Origin: Linanthus parryae
Lineage: Eukaryota > Streptophyta > Magnoliopsida > Ericales > Polemoniaceae
Length of the DNA stretch: 64,000 nt
Direction: 5' to 3'
Assembly (NCBI GenBank): GCA_023055425.1
Contig: JALGPY010000006.1
Span: 93,097,935-93,161,934, forward strand
Shown piece after piece: positions 34,479 through 45,337 of the stretch (positions are counted from its first letter, which is position 1; each line of letters starts with the position of its first letter). The translations under genes and the position numbers were made by a program. The notes below the pieces were generated by a model, which saw nothing but the letters and a program-made list of their open reading frames with translations, was not told the DNA's origin and did no database searches.

Positions 34479-35674
34479 CTAAAGGGGAGATAGACTAGCA
34501 TGTCGGGAATGGAGCAAGAGTTGCTACATTAGCTATAGGCGTGTATGAGTTATATCTGCCTTCAGGTCTTATTTTAGAATTAAACAATTGCTATTATGTG
34601 TCTGCTATGCGCGGAAACATTATTCTATTTCTTGTTTGGACGAGAAAGGTTTTTCTATTTCAATAACGGACAAGTATTGCTCCATTTATTTTGATAGTAT
34701 GCACTATTGTAGTGCGCATTTGTCTAATGGATTGTATATCCTTGATCAAACTAATTCCATCTTTAACATAAATACCAAGAGGATTAAAACTAATGATTGA
34801 AATCCTACTTATCTATGGCACTGTCGTTTAGGCCATATAAATGAGAAACGCATATCTAGACTTCATAAGGATGAATTCCTAGACTCATTTTATTTGGAAT
34901 CATATGAGACATGTGAATCTTGTTTATTGGGAAAAATTGACAAAGTCCCCTTTCAATAAGAAAGGTGAGAGGACTAGTGAGTTGCTGGCACTCATACATA
35001 CTAATGTATGTGGACCGTTCCCCACCCTGCCAGGGGTGGTTACACCTACTTCATTACATTTACTGATGACTTCAACAGATATGGATTTGTGTACCTTATG
35101 AAGGCCAAATCAGAGTCCTTTGAACTGTTCAAAGAATTCAAGAATAAATTAGAGAAGCAACTTGGCAAAAGTATTAAGTCTCTACTGACCGGACCGTGGA
35201 GGAGAATACTTGATTCAAGAGTTTGACGAGTATCTTAGAGAGTGTGGGATAGTATCCTAACTTACTCCACCTGGAACATCACAATGGAATGGCGTTTCTG
35301 AGAGGAGGAATCAAACCCTATTGGATATGGTTCGATCTATGATGTGCCAAACGGATCTTTCGATATCGTTTTGGGGACATGCACTATTGACTGCAACTTT
35401 TACCATTAACCGTGTTTCGTCCAAATCGGTCATAAAGACACCATATGAGATATGGATTGGGAAGCGTCCCATAGTGTCATTTATGAATATTTGGCGTTGC
35501 AATGTCTATGTAAAGCGTTTACAAACAGACAAACTCGGACCCAAAGCGGATAAGTGTAAATTTGTGGGATATCCTAACGAAACGAAAGGATATTATTTCT
35601 ACAACCCAACCGAGAACAAAGTGTTTGTAGCTCGGACCGGCGTATTTCTAGAAAGAGAGTTCGTATCTAGATAA
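34479..35674 (+). pseudogene. C3 protease-integrase region
   Basis: An HHCC zinc domain is recognisable at about 34813-34935 (WHCRLGHIN... then CESCLLGK). The core includes a FTDDFNRYGFVYLMKAKSESFELFKEF block (about 35060-35140, first catalytic Asp region), a frameshifted second-Asp region near 35190, and the WNGVSERRNQTLLDM Glu region near 35290. From 35321 the frame includes MVRSMMCQTDLSISFWGHAL, KTPYEIWIGKRP and CKFVGYPNETKGYYFYNP. At least three frame breaks. Confidence 0.83.
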
Positions 35675-37461
35675 GCAAGTGGGAGGACTGTAGAACTTGA
35701 AGAAATTAAAAAACCACAAAACACTAATATGATGATGGAACATGAGAAGGAACCACAAACTGATGTGGAAGAACCTTTTCAGGTAACACAGAAACTCCGT
35801 AGGTCGGGTAGGGTACGTCATGAGCCGGGGAGATATGGAATTCTTGTGACTGAGCCGGATGACGTACCACTCATCGATGATGAGCCTACTACCTACGCGG
35901 AGGCCATGAAAGGGCCAGACTCTAAGAAGTGGCTGGAAGCCATGAGATCCGAAATGGAATCCATGTACACCAACAAAGTATGGACTTTGGTGGAACCACC
36001 CGAAGGGGCTCGGCCCATAGGGTGCAAGTGGGTCTTCAAGAAGAAGACCGACATGTATGGAAAAGTAGTTTCTTAAAAGGGGCAATTGGTGGCTAAAGGG
36101 TATAGACAGATTCATGGTATTGACTATGATGAGACCTTTTCACCAGTTGCTATGACCAAATCCATTCGAATCCTACTTGCTCTTGCAGCTTACTATGACT
36201 ATGAGATTTGGTAAATGGATGTCAAAACAGCGTTTATGTATGGAAACCTCCTTGAGAATGTGTACATGACACAACCAGAGGGTTTTGATGATCCAGAGCA
36301 TGCAATAAAGTCTTTAAGCTAGAACGATCCATCTATGGATTAAAGCAAGCTTCTAGGAGTTGGAATTGACATTTTGATGACGCAGTCAAAGAGTATGGCT
36401 TCATCAAGAATGAAGATGAGACATGTGTTTACAAGAAGGTTAGTGGGAGCTCTGTTGTGTTTCTGGTCTTGTATGTGGATGACATACTACTCAATGGAAA
36501 CGACATTCCTACCTTGAAATCTGTCAAAGATTGGTTAGGAAAGTGTTTCGCAGTGAAGGACTTAGGGGATGAAGCTTATATACTTGGTATCAAGATCTAT
36601 AGAGATAGATCTAGGAAGCTGCTCAGCCTAAGCCGAAGTACATATATAGACAAGGTGTTGAAACAGTTCAACATGCAAGATTCCAAGAAGGAATTCTTTC
36701 TCATGTCGCATGGAGTCACCCTCTCGAAGGCTGACTGTCCCTCCAATGAGGTTGAGAAGGACCGCATGAGTAGGATTCCCTATGCATAGGCCATAGGGTC
36801 CATCATGTATGCCATGTTGTGTACTAGACCAGATGTGTCATACGCGTTGAGTATGGCAATCAGATATCAGTCTAATTCGGGTGAGATTCACTGGATTGTT
36901 GTCAAGAACATCCTCAAGTACTTGAGAAGAACTAATGATGCGTTCTTGATATTTGGAAGAGAGGAAGAGCTAGGTATAATTGGTTACACTAATGCAAGAT
37001 TCCAAACCGACAAAGATGACTAGAGATCGCAGTCGGGGTATATGTTTTGCCCGAATGGAGGAGCTGTGAGCTGGAAGAGTTCCAAGCAAGAGACATTTGC
37101 TAATTCTACAACTGAAGTTGAGTACATTGCTATTGCGGGCGCAAAAAAGGAGGCTGTTTGGATAAATAAGTTTATCACTGAGCTTGGTGTGGTTCCTAGC
37201 ATTGTGGATCCCATAGCGTTGTATTGTGACAACTCTGGGGAAATCGCACAAGCCAAGGAGCCTAGATCGCACCAGAAATCAAAGCATGTACTTAGAAGAT
37301 TCCATCTCATTCGTGAAATGATCGATAGAGGAGATGTGAAGATATGCAAGATTCTAACGGATGACAATCTTTCGGATCCACTCACGAAGCCGCTCGTTCA
37401 GCGAAAGCATGAAGGGCACACCAGATCTATAGGCATAAGAGATGCACCAGATTGGCTCTAG
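35675..37461 (+). pseudogene. C3 reverse transcriptase and RNase H
   Basis: The frame opens with RRSGRVRHEPGRYG and PTTYAEAMKGPDSKKWLEAM, then WTLVEPPEGARPIGCKWVFKKK (stop TAA at 36074). After it come VAKGYRQ-type and MDVKTAF blocks (stop at 36212), SIYGLKQASRSWN, and the intact catalytic YVDDILLNGND (36469-36500). Then LGIKIYRDRSRKLLSLSRSTYI, a stop at 36787, GSIMYAMLCTRPDVSYALS, a stop at 37021, and RNase H blocks GGAVSWKSSKQETFANSTTEVEYIA and YCDNSGEIAQAKEPRSHQKSKH. The normal stop is at 37459-37461, just before the polypurine tract. Confidence 0.9.
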
Positions 37462-37475
37462 TGAAAGTGGGAGAC
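37461..37475 (+). other. C3 polypurine tract
   Basis: AGTGAAAGTGGGAGAC immediately precedes the 3' LTR (TGTGGGAATAGG). The equivalent in C4 reads GTGCAAGTGGGATAT on the minus strand. Confidence 0.8.
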
Positions 37476-38886
37476 TGTGGGAATAGGTTCCCTAGAAGCT
37501 ATCTATATTTAGTATGAACATTGTTTGGCTAGAATATTCATTTATTATTTATGGCGACATTTAATATAATGAAGTCCTTAGATATAATGTGTTGTTTATC
37601 TTATATATCCCTAGTCCATTATATTGGTTAAACAGAGAAATCAGCTATAGACTAGTATGTGAGTATATTGATATGGAGATATCAAGTCTAACACATGGGT
37701 ATGCATTAGGAGTAATTGAATACTAGATTGACTCACAACGAGAAGGATACATTAGATTATGTCAAAGTCACAAGCGCTTCTCGTAGTGTTAATGGTATTG
37801 TAATCATTAGACTTGAAGTCACTAGATACTCTAGTTGTGAAATATCATGCTTTGATATTATCAAAAGTTACTCCTTACCGGGTAACTATAAAGATAGTCA
37901 TCGGGCATGGTAGGAAGCAAGCCGAGAGATCGTAGTCACGTAGACAGGATTTGTCCGCCCCACATAATGGGAGCAAATATACATGGGCCACTCGAGGGAT
38001 GGTTCTTATAGAATGTCTGGACAGACTCAGATAAATCAATATGGAGATATTGATGTTATCTGTACGGATAAGCAAATTCCCATGTTCGAGAAACTATGGA
38101 TTTGATATACGAGTGCGACTATTATGTCTCGTGTCAAATACGGATATGGGGATAAAGGGATAACACAATACATGAACATTGGGCACAAGGTTTTTTGGAA
38201 TCACTGATTATTTATATTGGTTGGGTGGCATGGATGTGTTGCTAGACACTGCTCCATGTTAGTAAAGAGTTACTATCAACTAAGTTGAAACCTATGGGGT
38301 CACACACCGGATGGATTAAATTGGATATTGGCATTAATTAGTAGGACTAATTAATCAAAAGGATCTAAACGCAACCACATGCAAAGTTAGTAGGACTAGT
38401 TGCAAGGTGGACTAATCAATGTAAGGACATGATTAGTATTGGGGAAACTATACAGCTAATAAAAAGTTATTAACTATATAAAGGAACTTTATCTTGTTAT
38501 TTTCTCATCTAAGTCATTATTGACAGAACATGACAAAGCAAGAGAGAGAGAGAGAGAGAGAGAGACAAGAAGGTCCGGCCCCTAGTCCCCCCCCCCCCCC
38601 CCCGCCGTCGGAGGCCCTACTTGCGCGTGGTGGTAGCTCCGTTTTGCATGATCTCTCGCCTCCTTCTTCCGTTTCTAGCACATCGCGGTGAGAAAGATTC
38701 AATCAAAGATACAAGGTGTGGATACTCGTAGAGACGAAGACATTATTCTTCGTGTGATCTCTCAAACTAAGGTACACACCTATTCTACCCTTATCATGTT
38801 ATGATGGCTTGTCTGTGATCCTTGGAGGGATTTGAGCAGGATTAATTTTTGTTATTCCGCTGCGTTACCTGCATCAAAATCCTACA
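37476..38886 (+). repeat. C3 3' LTR
   Basis: 1411 bp, TGTGGGAATAGG to ..AAATCCTACA, colinear with the 5' LTR. The (AG)n tract (38541-38564) and C-run (38587-38603) are longer than in the 5' copy. Scattered substitutions separate the two LTRs, so the insertion is not very recent. Confidence 0.92.
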
Positions 38887-40300
38887 GCAGCCACCTTTTT
38901 TCAGGATATTCTATATGCAGGACAAGTGCACGACATCGGCAATTTCCTAGAAATTTTATGCTCGCTGCGATTCCCACTCCAGATGAGGTACGTTGTGTTG
39001 TTTTTTCCATGAATAAGGATAGTGCTCCAGGTCCAGACGGCTTTACAGGTGATTTTTTCTATTATTGTTGGGATATAATCTCATCTGATGTGGTGGCTGC
39101 AGTTCAGAACTTCTTTCAGCGGGTTATATGCCAAAGGCCTACACATCTGCTAATCTAGTTTTAATTCTAAAGGTTCACCCTCCACGATCTTTCTCTGATC
39201 TTCGCCCATTCAGTCTTTGTAACATTTCCTACAAAATTATGGCTCTTATTATTGCTGAGAGATTGATTGAGATTCTCCCTATCATTATTTATCGACAACA
39301 AACAGGCTTTGTCAGTGCCCGCTTCATTCATGAGAATGTTACCCTTGCTCAGGAGATTCTCTCTGATGCAAGGAGAACGCTAAGGGGGGGGGGAATGTTT
39401 CCATTAAGCTAGACATGCAAAAGTATTATGATAGGGTTGATTGTGACTTTCTCTTGGCTATGCTCTGTCGATTTGGCTTTGACGAAAATTTTTACACGCT
39501 AATCCGAGCATGTTTATCAAATTGCTGGTATTCGGTGTGTTTAGAAGAGAAACAATTTCGATATTTTCATTTCACGAGAGGCGTTAGACATGGATACCAT
39601 TATCTCCAGCTCTTTTTATTATTGCCCAGGAGGCCTTGGAACCGAGCCTTTAGGATGGTCATATAATGCCGTATCAATGTGCTCGATCTGCTACAGCAGT
39701 TTCCCATCTTTTTGTATGAAGATGATTGTCTAATTTTTTTGAATGGGTCCAAAAGATCCATAGAGGGAGCCAATAGGATCCTATCAGAGTACATGGCCGT
39801 TTCAGGGCAACAAATTAATGCGGGGAATAGTAGTTTCTCTGTGACGTGTCCTTATCTAGAAGAAACCTAATTGCTAACTCGTTTGGGTTCTCCTTTGAAG
39901 CCTTTCCGATTCGATATCTGGGAGCTCCGATTTCCTGGAAACGTCAAAAAATTACGAATTTCTAAGGCCTAGTTGAGAAGGTTCAGAATCACATAGCGGG
40001 ATGGAAAGCTAAACTTCTTTCAGGTCGGGACTGACTAACACTTATTCGTAATGTTTTAGCATCTCTTCCTATTCACTTGATGTCTATGGTCCCAGTATCG
40101 AAGAGTATCATGCGGAGGCTGCACTCTCTCTTTTCTGATTTCTTATGGTCTTCTGGGGATAGTTCTCGACGACATTGGATTGGTTGGGACCGTCTATCAT
40201 TCCCTTTTGAGGATGGCGGGTTAGGCCTCCCATTCCTTTTTTATATTAGCACTGCTTTGAGGATGAAGCTTTCTCGGTCGTACTTTTAGGGGGGTTCTCT
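38887..40300 (+). pseudogene. LINE reverse transcriptase
   Basis: After the C3 insertion the LINE continues with IPTPDEVRCVVFSMNKDSAPGPDGF (fingers), ANLVLILKVHPPRSFSDLRPFSLCN, TGFVSARFIHENV, then in shifted frame IKLDMQKYYDRVDCDFL (palm Asp motif) and a HFTRGVRHG block. The active-site box reads YEDD followed by CLIFLNGSK (39712-39740), a variant of the usual F/YADD in which Ala is replaced by Glu. A SGQQINAGNSSF block and a HWIGWDRLSFPFEDGGLGL thumb/connection block follow. The clean palm frames are broken near 39120, 39400 and 39600. Confidence 0.88.
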
Positions 40301-41712
40301 CTTTGCACAATTTATGCAGCATCGATATGGCCCTCCGAGTAATCATCTTCCTACAAATCGTGGCAGTTGTATTTGGAGGACGATCTCTCAACTATTCTCA
40401 TTGATAGAGGAGTACTCTAAAAAACAGCGGGTTAAGTAGTTTATCAGACTAGTATGGACCCTAACTACCACTGGAAATTTCTCAGTGCACTCTTTCCTTC
40501 CTATCCTCCGTCCTCCAGCTTTGTATTTCCCATGGCATTCACGGTTTGAATTCCACAGTAGCGCACAAAAGTGGAAGTTTTCATGTACAGGCTACTTCAT
40601 CGCGCTATCCCGACTGACGACCAGATTACTTCTTTGGGGAAACCTATGGACTCGATATGTTCGTGTTGCACTTCTCCTTCAGAAGAGACTATTAATCATT
40701 TGTTTGCTCAATGAGGTTGTGCAAGGGGTGTTTGGAGCTTCTTCCACACCTTAATCCGTTGCCCCATTCCCAACACTTTGCAGGGGTTGCTCTCCATTTG
40801 GCGGGGTCACACAGGCTCATCCTCTCAGATCGATTTTCTTTGGACTCTTATCCCATCTATTATATGTTGGGAGATAAGGAATGCACGCGATCGGGCTATA
40901 TTTGAGAATCAACTGATGTCTCATTTTTCGATTATTGATAGGGTTACTCGCTGTGTTAGAGCCTTCTCCCGACATTCACTCCCTCGAGAGACTTGTGTAT
41001 TTTGGATAGTCTTACCATGGCTTAGTTGCGACTTCCTTGTCTTTCTGCACCGGTCAGGAGGGGCTCTTGGGTCCGGTGGACCCGGCCTGGTCCTAGTCTT
41101 ACATCCTTGCACTTTGACGGATCAGTTCAACGAGGGCTAGGAGCGGGGGGAGGAATTTTTCGAGACCATGAAGGTCGTTGTATTGGTGCATATGCTTGTA
41201 GATTTGGCCATATGTCTTCGAGTAAGACGCAGGCTAGTGCCCTTTTAGTTGGTCTAACCTCTTCTTATAGCCAGGGTATCTCTTTAGACCACGTCTTTGG
41301 GGACTCAATGATTATTGTCCAGACGGTCTTAGGAACAACCATGATTCCGTAGCGTATACTTCCCACCGTCATAGCTTGTCGTGCCTTGTTATTTGGCGCC
41401 TCTATCCATCACACACACTGAGAGGATAATATGGTTGTAGATGCGCTTGCAGCTTTTGAACATAATTGTCTATCTTTTCAGAGTTTTCAGGATCATGAGG
41501 ATCTCCCGTCGGCTATTCGTAGTTTATGTAGGCAGGATGCTTTAGACCTAATGTAGTTTTGACCCCCTTGAGGGCTGTATTTTTTTGTTTTCCTCTTTGA
41601 TAGTGGCTAAGGCCAGACGTCCCCCACATTGTCTTTTACGGGTTGGGAGCCCCATTTTCTATGTATAATAAATCCCAGGGTTATGCCGCCCTACCACCTG
41701 GTAGGTTCCACT
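40301..41712 (+). pseudogene. LINE C-terminal region with RNase H and 3' UTR
   Basis: The 40480-40760 part corresponds to the zinc-binding RT-associated region, poorly preserved. RNase H starts at about 41090 with LTSLHFDGSVQRGLGAGGGIFRD (first Asp). The position that normally holds the catalytic Glu reads SKTQASALLVGL, so the Glu appears lost. The next Asp lies in VFGDSMIIVQ, and a last DNMVVDALAAF Asp follows after stops (about 41430). A 3' UTR with GGTTATGCCGCCCTACCACCTGGTAGG ends in an A-rich tail. Confidence 0.82.
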
Positions 41713-41730
41713 AAATAAAAAATAATAATA

Positions 41731-41833
41731 TGTTTTATTTTAAATCTTTTATTACGTAAACAATGACTAATGTTAGTACACATTATTATAACATTAGTTA
41801 TTGCTTAAGTACTAAAAGATTTAAAATAAAACA
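41731..41833. mobile_element. 103-bp foldback (MITE-like) element
   Basis: Two 41-bp arms (41731-41771 and 41793-41833) pair with only four mismatches around a 21-bp loop. The outer 21 bases TGTTTTATTTTAAATCTTTTA are a perfect inverted repeat. The element is A/T-rich and non-coding, as in miniature inverted-repeat elements. It sits immediately after the LINE tail. Clear target duplication was not identified; the left flank has been altered by the LINE. It could alternatively act as a small-RNA hairpin. Confidence 0.8.
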
Positions 41834-42293
41834 ATGTTAATACGCAATAGTTTTCTAAAAAAAAATGTTTAATGTAGTGCCCCTTAGTGTTGAAATTGAA
41901 GATTCTTTTTGAAAGAATTGGATTTTTTTTAGAGAATTGGATTAATCAAAGATTGGGACAGAAGGAAAAATTAGGATATAAATGGGAAAATTTACGCCTA
42001 TTCGTTTTTGGACACCGTCATCTTAAGAAAATCTTATAAAAGTTCGTTCTTTGCCCAAAGCAAAAATTTAAATTACATTGACAAAGAATATCAAAGAATC
42101 CATCAGTAAGTCTTAATTGATACTCTTGGAAATCTTCATGATCAATTTCAGATTTATATCACGACCAAATCACATATTACATGCAATAATATATTTTATC
42201 ACTCCCATACCTTTAAAGAGAAACATTCAACTCTACATAAAGGCGACAATGAAGAAGCCGGAGAGCACTGGAGCAGAAATACAAAATACTACA
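41834..42293 (+). promoter_or_regulatory. Upstream region of the SPH-like gene
   Basis: About 460 bp between the foldback element and the chosen start. TTATAAAAG at 42034-42042 is a plausible TATA box about 250 bp before the ATG. No other element was recognised. Confidence 0.35.
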
Positions 42294-42716
42294 ATGAAGA
42301 TTGCTGCTGTTTTCATTCTTCTTTCCATCTACTTATTTTTGAACTACAAAGGTTGCAGCGCAGTAGACGATGCCGTGTCCAAGAGGTCGTTAGGGCTGAT
42401 CAGTGCAGTGGTCATCGACAGCACCGCTGACGACTCACAACCGATCGATTTTCTCTGCAGATACGGGGAGGATGATCCCAATACATATCCTTTTGAATTT
42501 AAGCTAACCAATGGTGAAATTTTTCCCTTGAGTATACCAGCTTCTAAAGATTTCTATTGTTATGCCAACTTCGGAGACCTAAGAGCAAATTGGTTTTTGC
42601 GTAAAAAAAGCAGAGATGCTCGTCATGATCAAATATATTGGAAGGCCGGCACAGGTGGTTTATATCGTAGCTATGATAACAACACTTGGTTTTTTCCTAT
42701 ACCGTGGTCTAAATGA
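42294..42716 (+). CDS. Plant self-incompatibility S1-family protein homologue (SPH-like)
   Basis: The 140-residue protein starts at 42294 because this Met is followed directly by a hydrophobic signal peptide (KIAAVFILLSIYLFLNYKGCSA). The frame is open upstream to Met codons at 42249 and 42117, which would bury the signal. The mature part has the S1-family pattern: a hydrophobic strand (ISAVVIDS), then FLCRYGEDDPN corresponding to the family's CKS.DDD block, LTNGE.F..S, DFYCYANFGD, RD, IYWKAGTGGLY and a C-terminal PWSK. Family members are small secreted proteins; the founding poppy S proteins are pistil self-incompatibility ligands, but most homologues have no known role. Only two cysteines remain in the mature region, whereas most members have four: the usual third and fourth lie around RDARHDQIYW. 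Single exon, as usual. Family call likely, function unknown. Confidence 0.72.
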   Translation: MKIAAVFILLSIYLFLNYKGCSAVDDAVSKRSLGLISAVVIDSTADDSQPIDFLCRYGEDDPNTYPFEFKLTNGEIFPLSIPASKDFYCYANFGDLRANWFLRKKSRDARHDQIYWKAGTGGLYRSYDNNTWFFPIPWSK

Positions 42717-43767
42717 TCATCTAGGTCGTGACATAGTTTCGTACTTTATATATTTAATTTAGCTTTTTTTTTGTTTTTTTTTTGAGGGGATAGTTTAGCC
42801 TCGTTTCTATATTATTTTTTTGAGAAATTGTTTAGCCTAGTTTTTATATCATTTTAGGATGTACTTCGTTATCAATAAATGATTTTTTATGGTTCTGGCA
42901 ATCTAAAATACTAGCAATCGAATTGGTTGATATAAATAGTAGCAAGTGTGAGCTTGATTATACGATGCCAAAACAAATTGTATGAGGTTTATGTGTCTCA
43001 GAATTTTTTTTCTATTCTCTCTCTGATTCTAAAGCAAGATGTCCACCAATGCCCTAAAATAAGCACAAACAAGTGAAACAACTAGGAAAAAGAAATTCTA
43101 CCGAAAATAGAAGGAATAAAATAAATTCAATTTCCTTCATTTTCTTACAAACAAAAGATAAAAAAACAAAGAAAAAAAGGCGATAAGACCGAAAGTGTGG
43201 AACCATAAAAGTCCTAAGGGCTCCTCAAAAGTTCAAGCGGGCTCATTGTTGTCAGTTGCGCGCAGTGCAGGACCGTAACAGTCTGGCTGTCTCTGTCTCA
43301 TCCACCACCATCATCATCAACATCAGCTCAGGTGTGAGCTCAACATCAGCTGGGGAGCAAATTTGAGTTGGTTCAACAACATCAACAATACTAATTTAAT
43401 TGTGTGAGAGTGGTATGTAAAGCTCAATGTGATGGCTATGTGAAGGGAAAAAATAGCTCCAAACTATTAACTGGTAAATGTGCACATTGTCCGCGAACAT
43501 GGCTAGCTAAGATAACGTTCTGATATTGATTGGACATTGTGTAAATCTTAAAATTGGTCATCTTTTGTGCTCCGATTTCAATAGTAGCGTAGTGTTGAAC
43601 AAAAATTATAAATACACTTGCAAACAGTCTTAGGCCTGAGTCAAGGGTCGACTAGATATCGTGTACATGCAGTTAACTCGACACTCGACAGTCTTTTTTA
43701 GAAGAGCTTAATATATACACTACACATCAAATGCCGCACGATAGTCACCTAGCGTGGTGTTGCCAAG
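42717..43767. other. Region between SPH-like gene and Athila-like element
   Basis: This contains the SPH-like gene's probable 3' UTR (T-rich, AATAAATGA near 42875) and, just before 43768, what should be the 5' LTR of the Athila-like element, whose left edge I could not find. No gene was seen. Confidence 0.4.
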
Positions 43768-44672
43768 TTTTTAGCGCTGTTGCCGGGGAGTGGCAATTCA
43801 TAATTTACTTATTTAGAGGTAGTTTTATTTTTGTTTAGTTTGTATTTTTATCTTTCCTTTTATGTTTTCAATTTTTCTTCTACAATCTGTGTTCCTGGTA
43901 CTTTGACATTGTATGTCCTGCGAAAAACGCGAGATCATACCACAGTTGGAGTATCCCCTGAATCACTGGTCCGCAAAAGAGATCAAGAGTTGAGGCAGAA
44001 AGTTTCTATCATGGCTAATGGAGTAGCTGAAGCAAAGGGGTTGAAAACAAATTTAGCAGCCGGAGGCGCTCTTCCTAAGCATAATAAAAAATCTATGGCG
44101 GAGATGCAAGCTATGGTTCAAGATCTCAATGCTAGCTTTGTGCAACAACCACTACAAGGACCACCACCTGTGGGTCCTCGAAATTTAGCGCAGAACGTGG
44201 TGCAAGCACAAGCACAAGAGCAGAAAGCTCCAATGCTTGACAACTTCAGGTTAACTGAAGCAAGCTATCAGTCACCTATTTTGAACCCCAATATGGCACG
44301 ACCAGTTTCTATAAATGATTCTTTAATGAAAATTGTTCAGAAAGATTTTTAATTTAGTGCGAGGACAACCGAAAATCCTAATACACACTTGGCGATACTT
44401 ACTCAAATTTTCAAAACGATTAACGTTCGCTCAGTAGACGAATCTATGGTGAAACTCATGATGTTCAATTTTTCACTTACTGGCAAAGCTAGGGAATGGT
44501 TTACGACCTTAACTAGCCACTCTATCACTACATGGGAGAAACTTACAGCGGATTGTCTGAGGAAGTATCATCCGCCATCTCGAGTAGTAAAGCTTATGGA
44601 CGAGGTTCACAACTTTCAACAAGGTCATGATCACACTTTGGGGGAAGCTTGGGAGAATTCAATCTTATTTTG
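43768..44672 (+). pseudogene. Athila-like Ty3/gypsy gag with primer-binding site
   Basis: TTTTTAGCGCTGTTGCCGGGG (about 43770-43790) is a two-base variant of the TTTTTGGCGCCGTTGCCGGGG sequence at the start of Athila/Tat-type elements. An RKTR..-rich leader and MANGVAEAKG (44011) begin gag. After a stop at 44350 the frame continues NPNTHLAILTQIF, MMFNFSLTGKAREWFTTL and SITTWEKLTADCLRKYHPP, the gag core of Athila-like elements, ending at a stop at 44671. Protease and RT are not present. Confidence 0.8.
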
Positions 44673-44746
44673 AAGAGGATTCCCAACCATGATAATATTT
44701 ATGCTGGATAATCTTTTAGAACCCCCTTGTCCAAGCAGAGGCACCA

Positions 44747-44925
44747 GCCGCTTGATTGCTTATAGCAAAATGCGTAAGCCCATCTTTCGCGATAGCAGCC
44801 GTCTTGCCACCTGATCGCTGATAACAAAATTCGTAAGCCAATCCATCGCGATAGCAGTCGTCTAATTGCTAATAGCAAAAGCATAAGCCTATCAGCCGTG
44901 ATAGCAGCCATGTCGTAAGCCTATC
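44747..44925. repeat. Imperfect tandem repeat, 50-60 bp unit, three-plus copies
   Basis: Units beginning at about 44747, 44797 and 44857, with a partial one at 44907, share GATTGCTTATAGCAAAAT, CGTAAGCC and CGCGATAGCAGCCGTC. The TAAGCCTATC word of the repeat also occurs dispersed at 45095-45105 (reverse), 45790, 45850 and 45862, inside the next LTR-like block. Confidence 0.7.
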
Positions 44926-45337
44926 ACCCATATGAACTCGGAGGCTCCTGCATTATTTTACTTACCACAGAAAGACCACTTCAAGTGATAGGCTCATTCA
45001 TTATTGTACTCACTGAAGAAAGACCACTTATACAAAAATGCCTTATCCCATGAGTGTGCACTTTGACTTAGTGTTGCTAGCAGTTATGTGATAGGCTTAA
45101 GGTATATTGTGCGGTGACAATTAAATCATATGGCTAGTTGCCTAAAGTCGTGTCGGGAATCGAAATACTGCTTCAGATCTTCAAGTGGGGTACAAGTTCT
45201 CTAGAGTTCCTGTGCATAACTAAAAACCTGAAACACAATCAAAATCCAATGAGAAATCACAAAAATATCAAAATGAAAATAAAAAGAACAAATGAAATTA
45301 ATTGATAGACACTAAGAGCAGTAACCATTAGCTCCTC

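Larger units (their letters stand above)
30560..38886 (+). mobile_element. Complete Ty1/copia retrotransposon C3
   Basis: An 8.33-kb element with two full LTRs (30560-31959 and 37476-38886), a primer-binding site, a polypurine tract, and gag, integrase, RT and RNase H in copia order on the plus strand. The flanks GCACC (30555-30559) and GCAGC (38887-38891) look like a 5-bp duplication with one change. It interrupts the LINE: endonuclease and linker lie to the left, RT to the right. In-frame stops at several places make it non-autonomous. It belongs to the same family as C1, C2 and C4. Confidence 0.93.
28291..41727 (+). mobile_element. LINE (non-LTR retrotransposon), 5'-truncated and split by two LTR insertions
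   Basis: Without the two insertions about 3.7 kb of LINE remains, in order: endonuclease C-terminal part, linker, reverse transcriptase, zinc-binding-like region, and a terminal RNase H, then an A-rich tail (AAATAAAAAATAATA, 41713-41727). The order matches plant L1-type LINEs with RNase H. A 13-bp word ATATGTTTTATTT at 28257-28269 recurs at 41728-41740 and could be the target-site duplication, although it is A/T-rich. Inserted inside are C2 (28716-30124) and C3 (30560-38886). Many stops and frameshifts. Confidence 0.88.
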
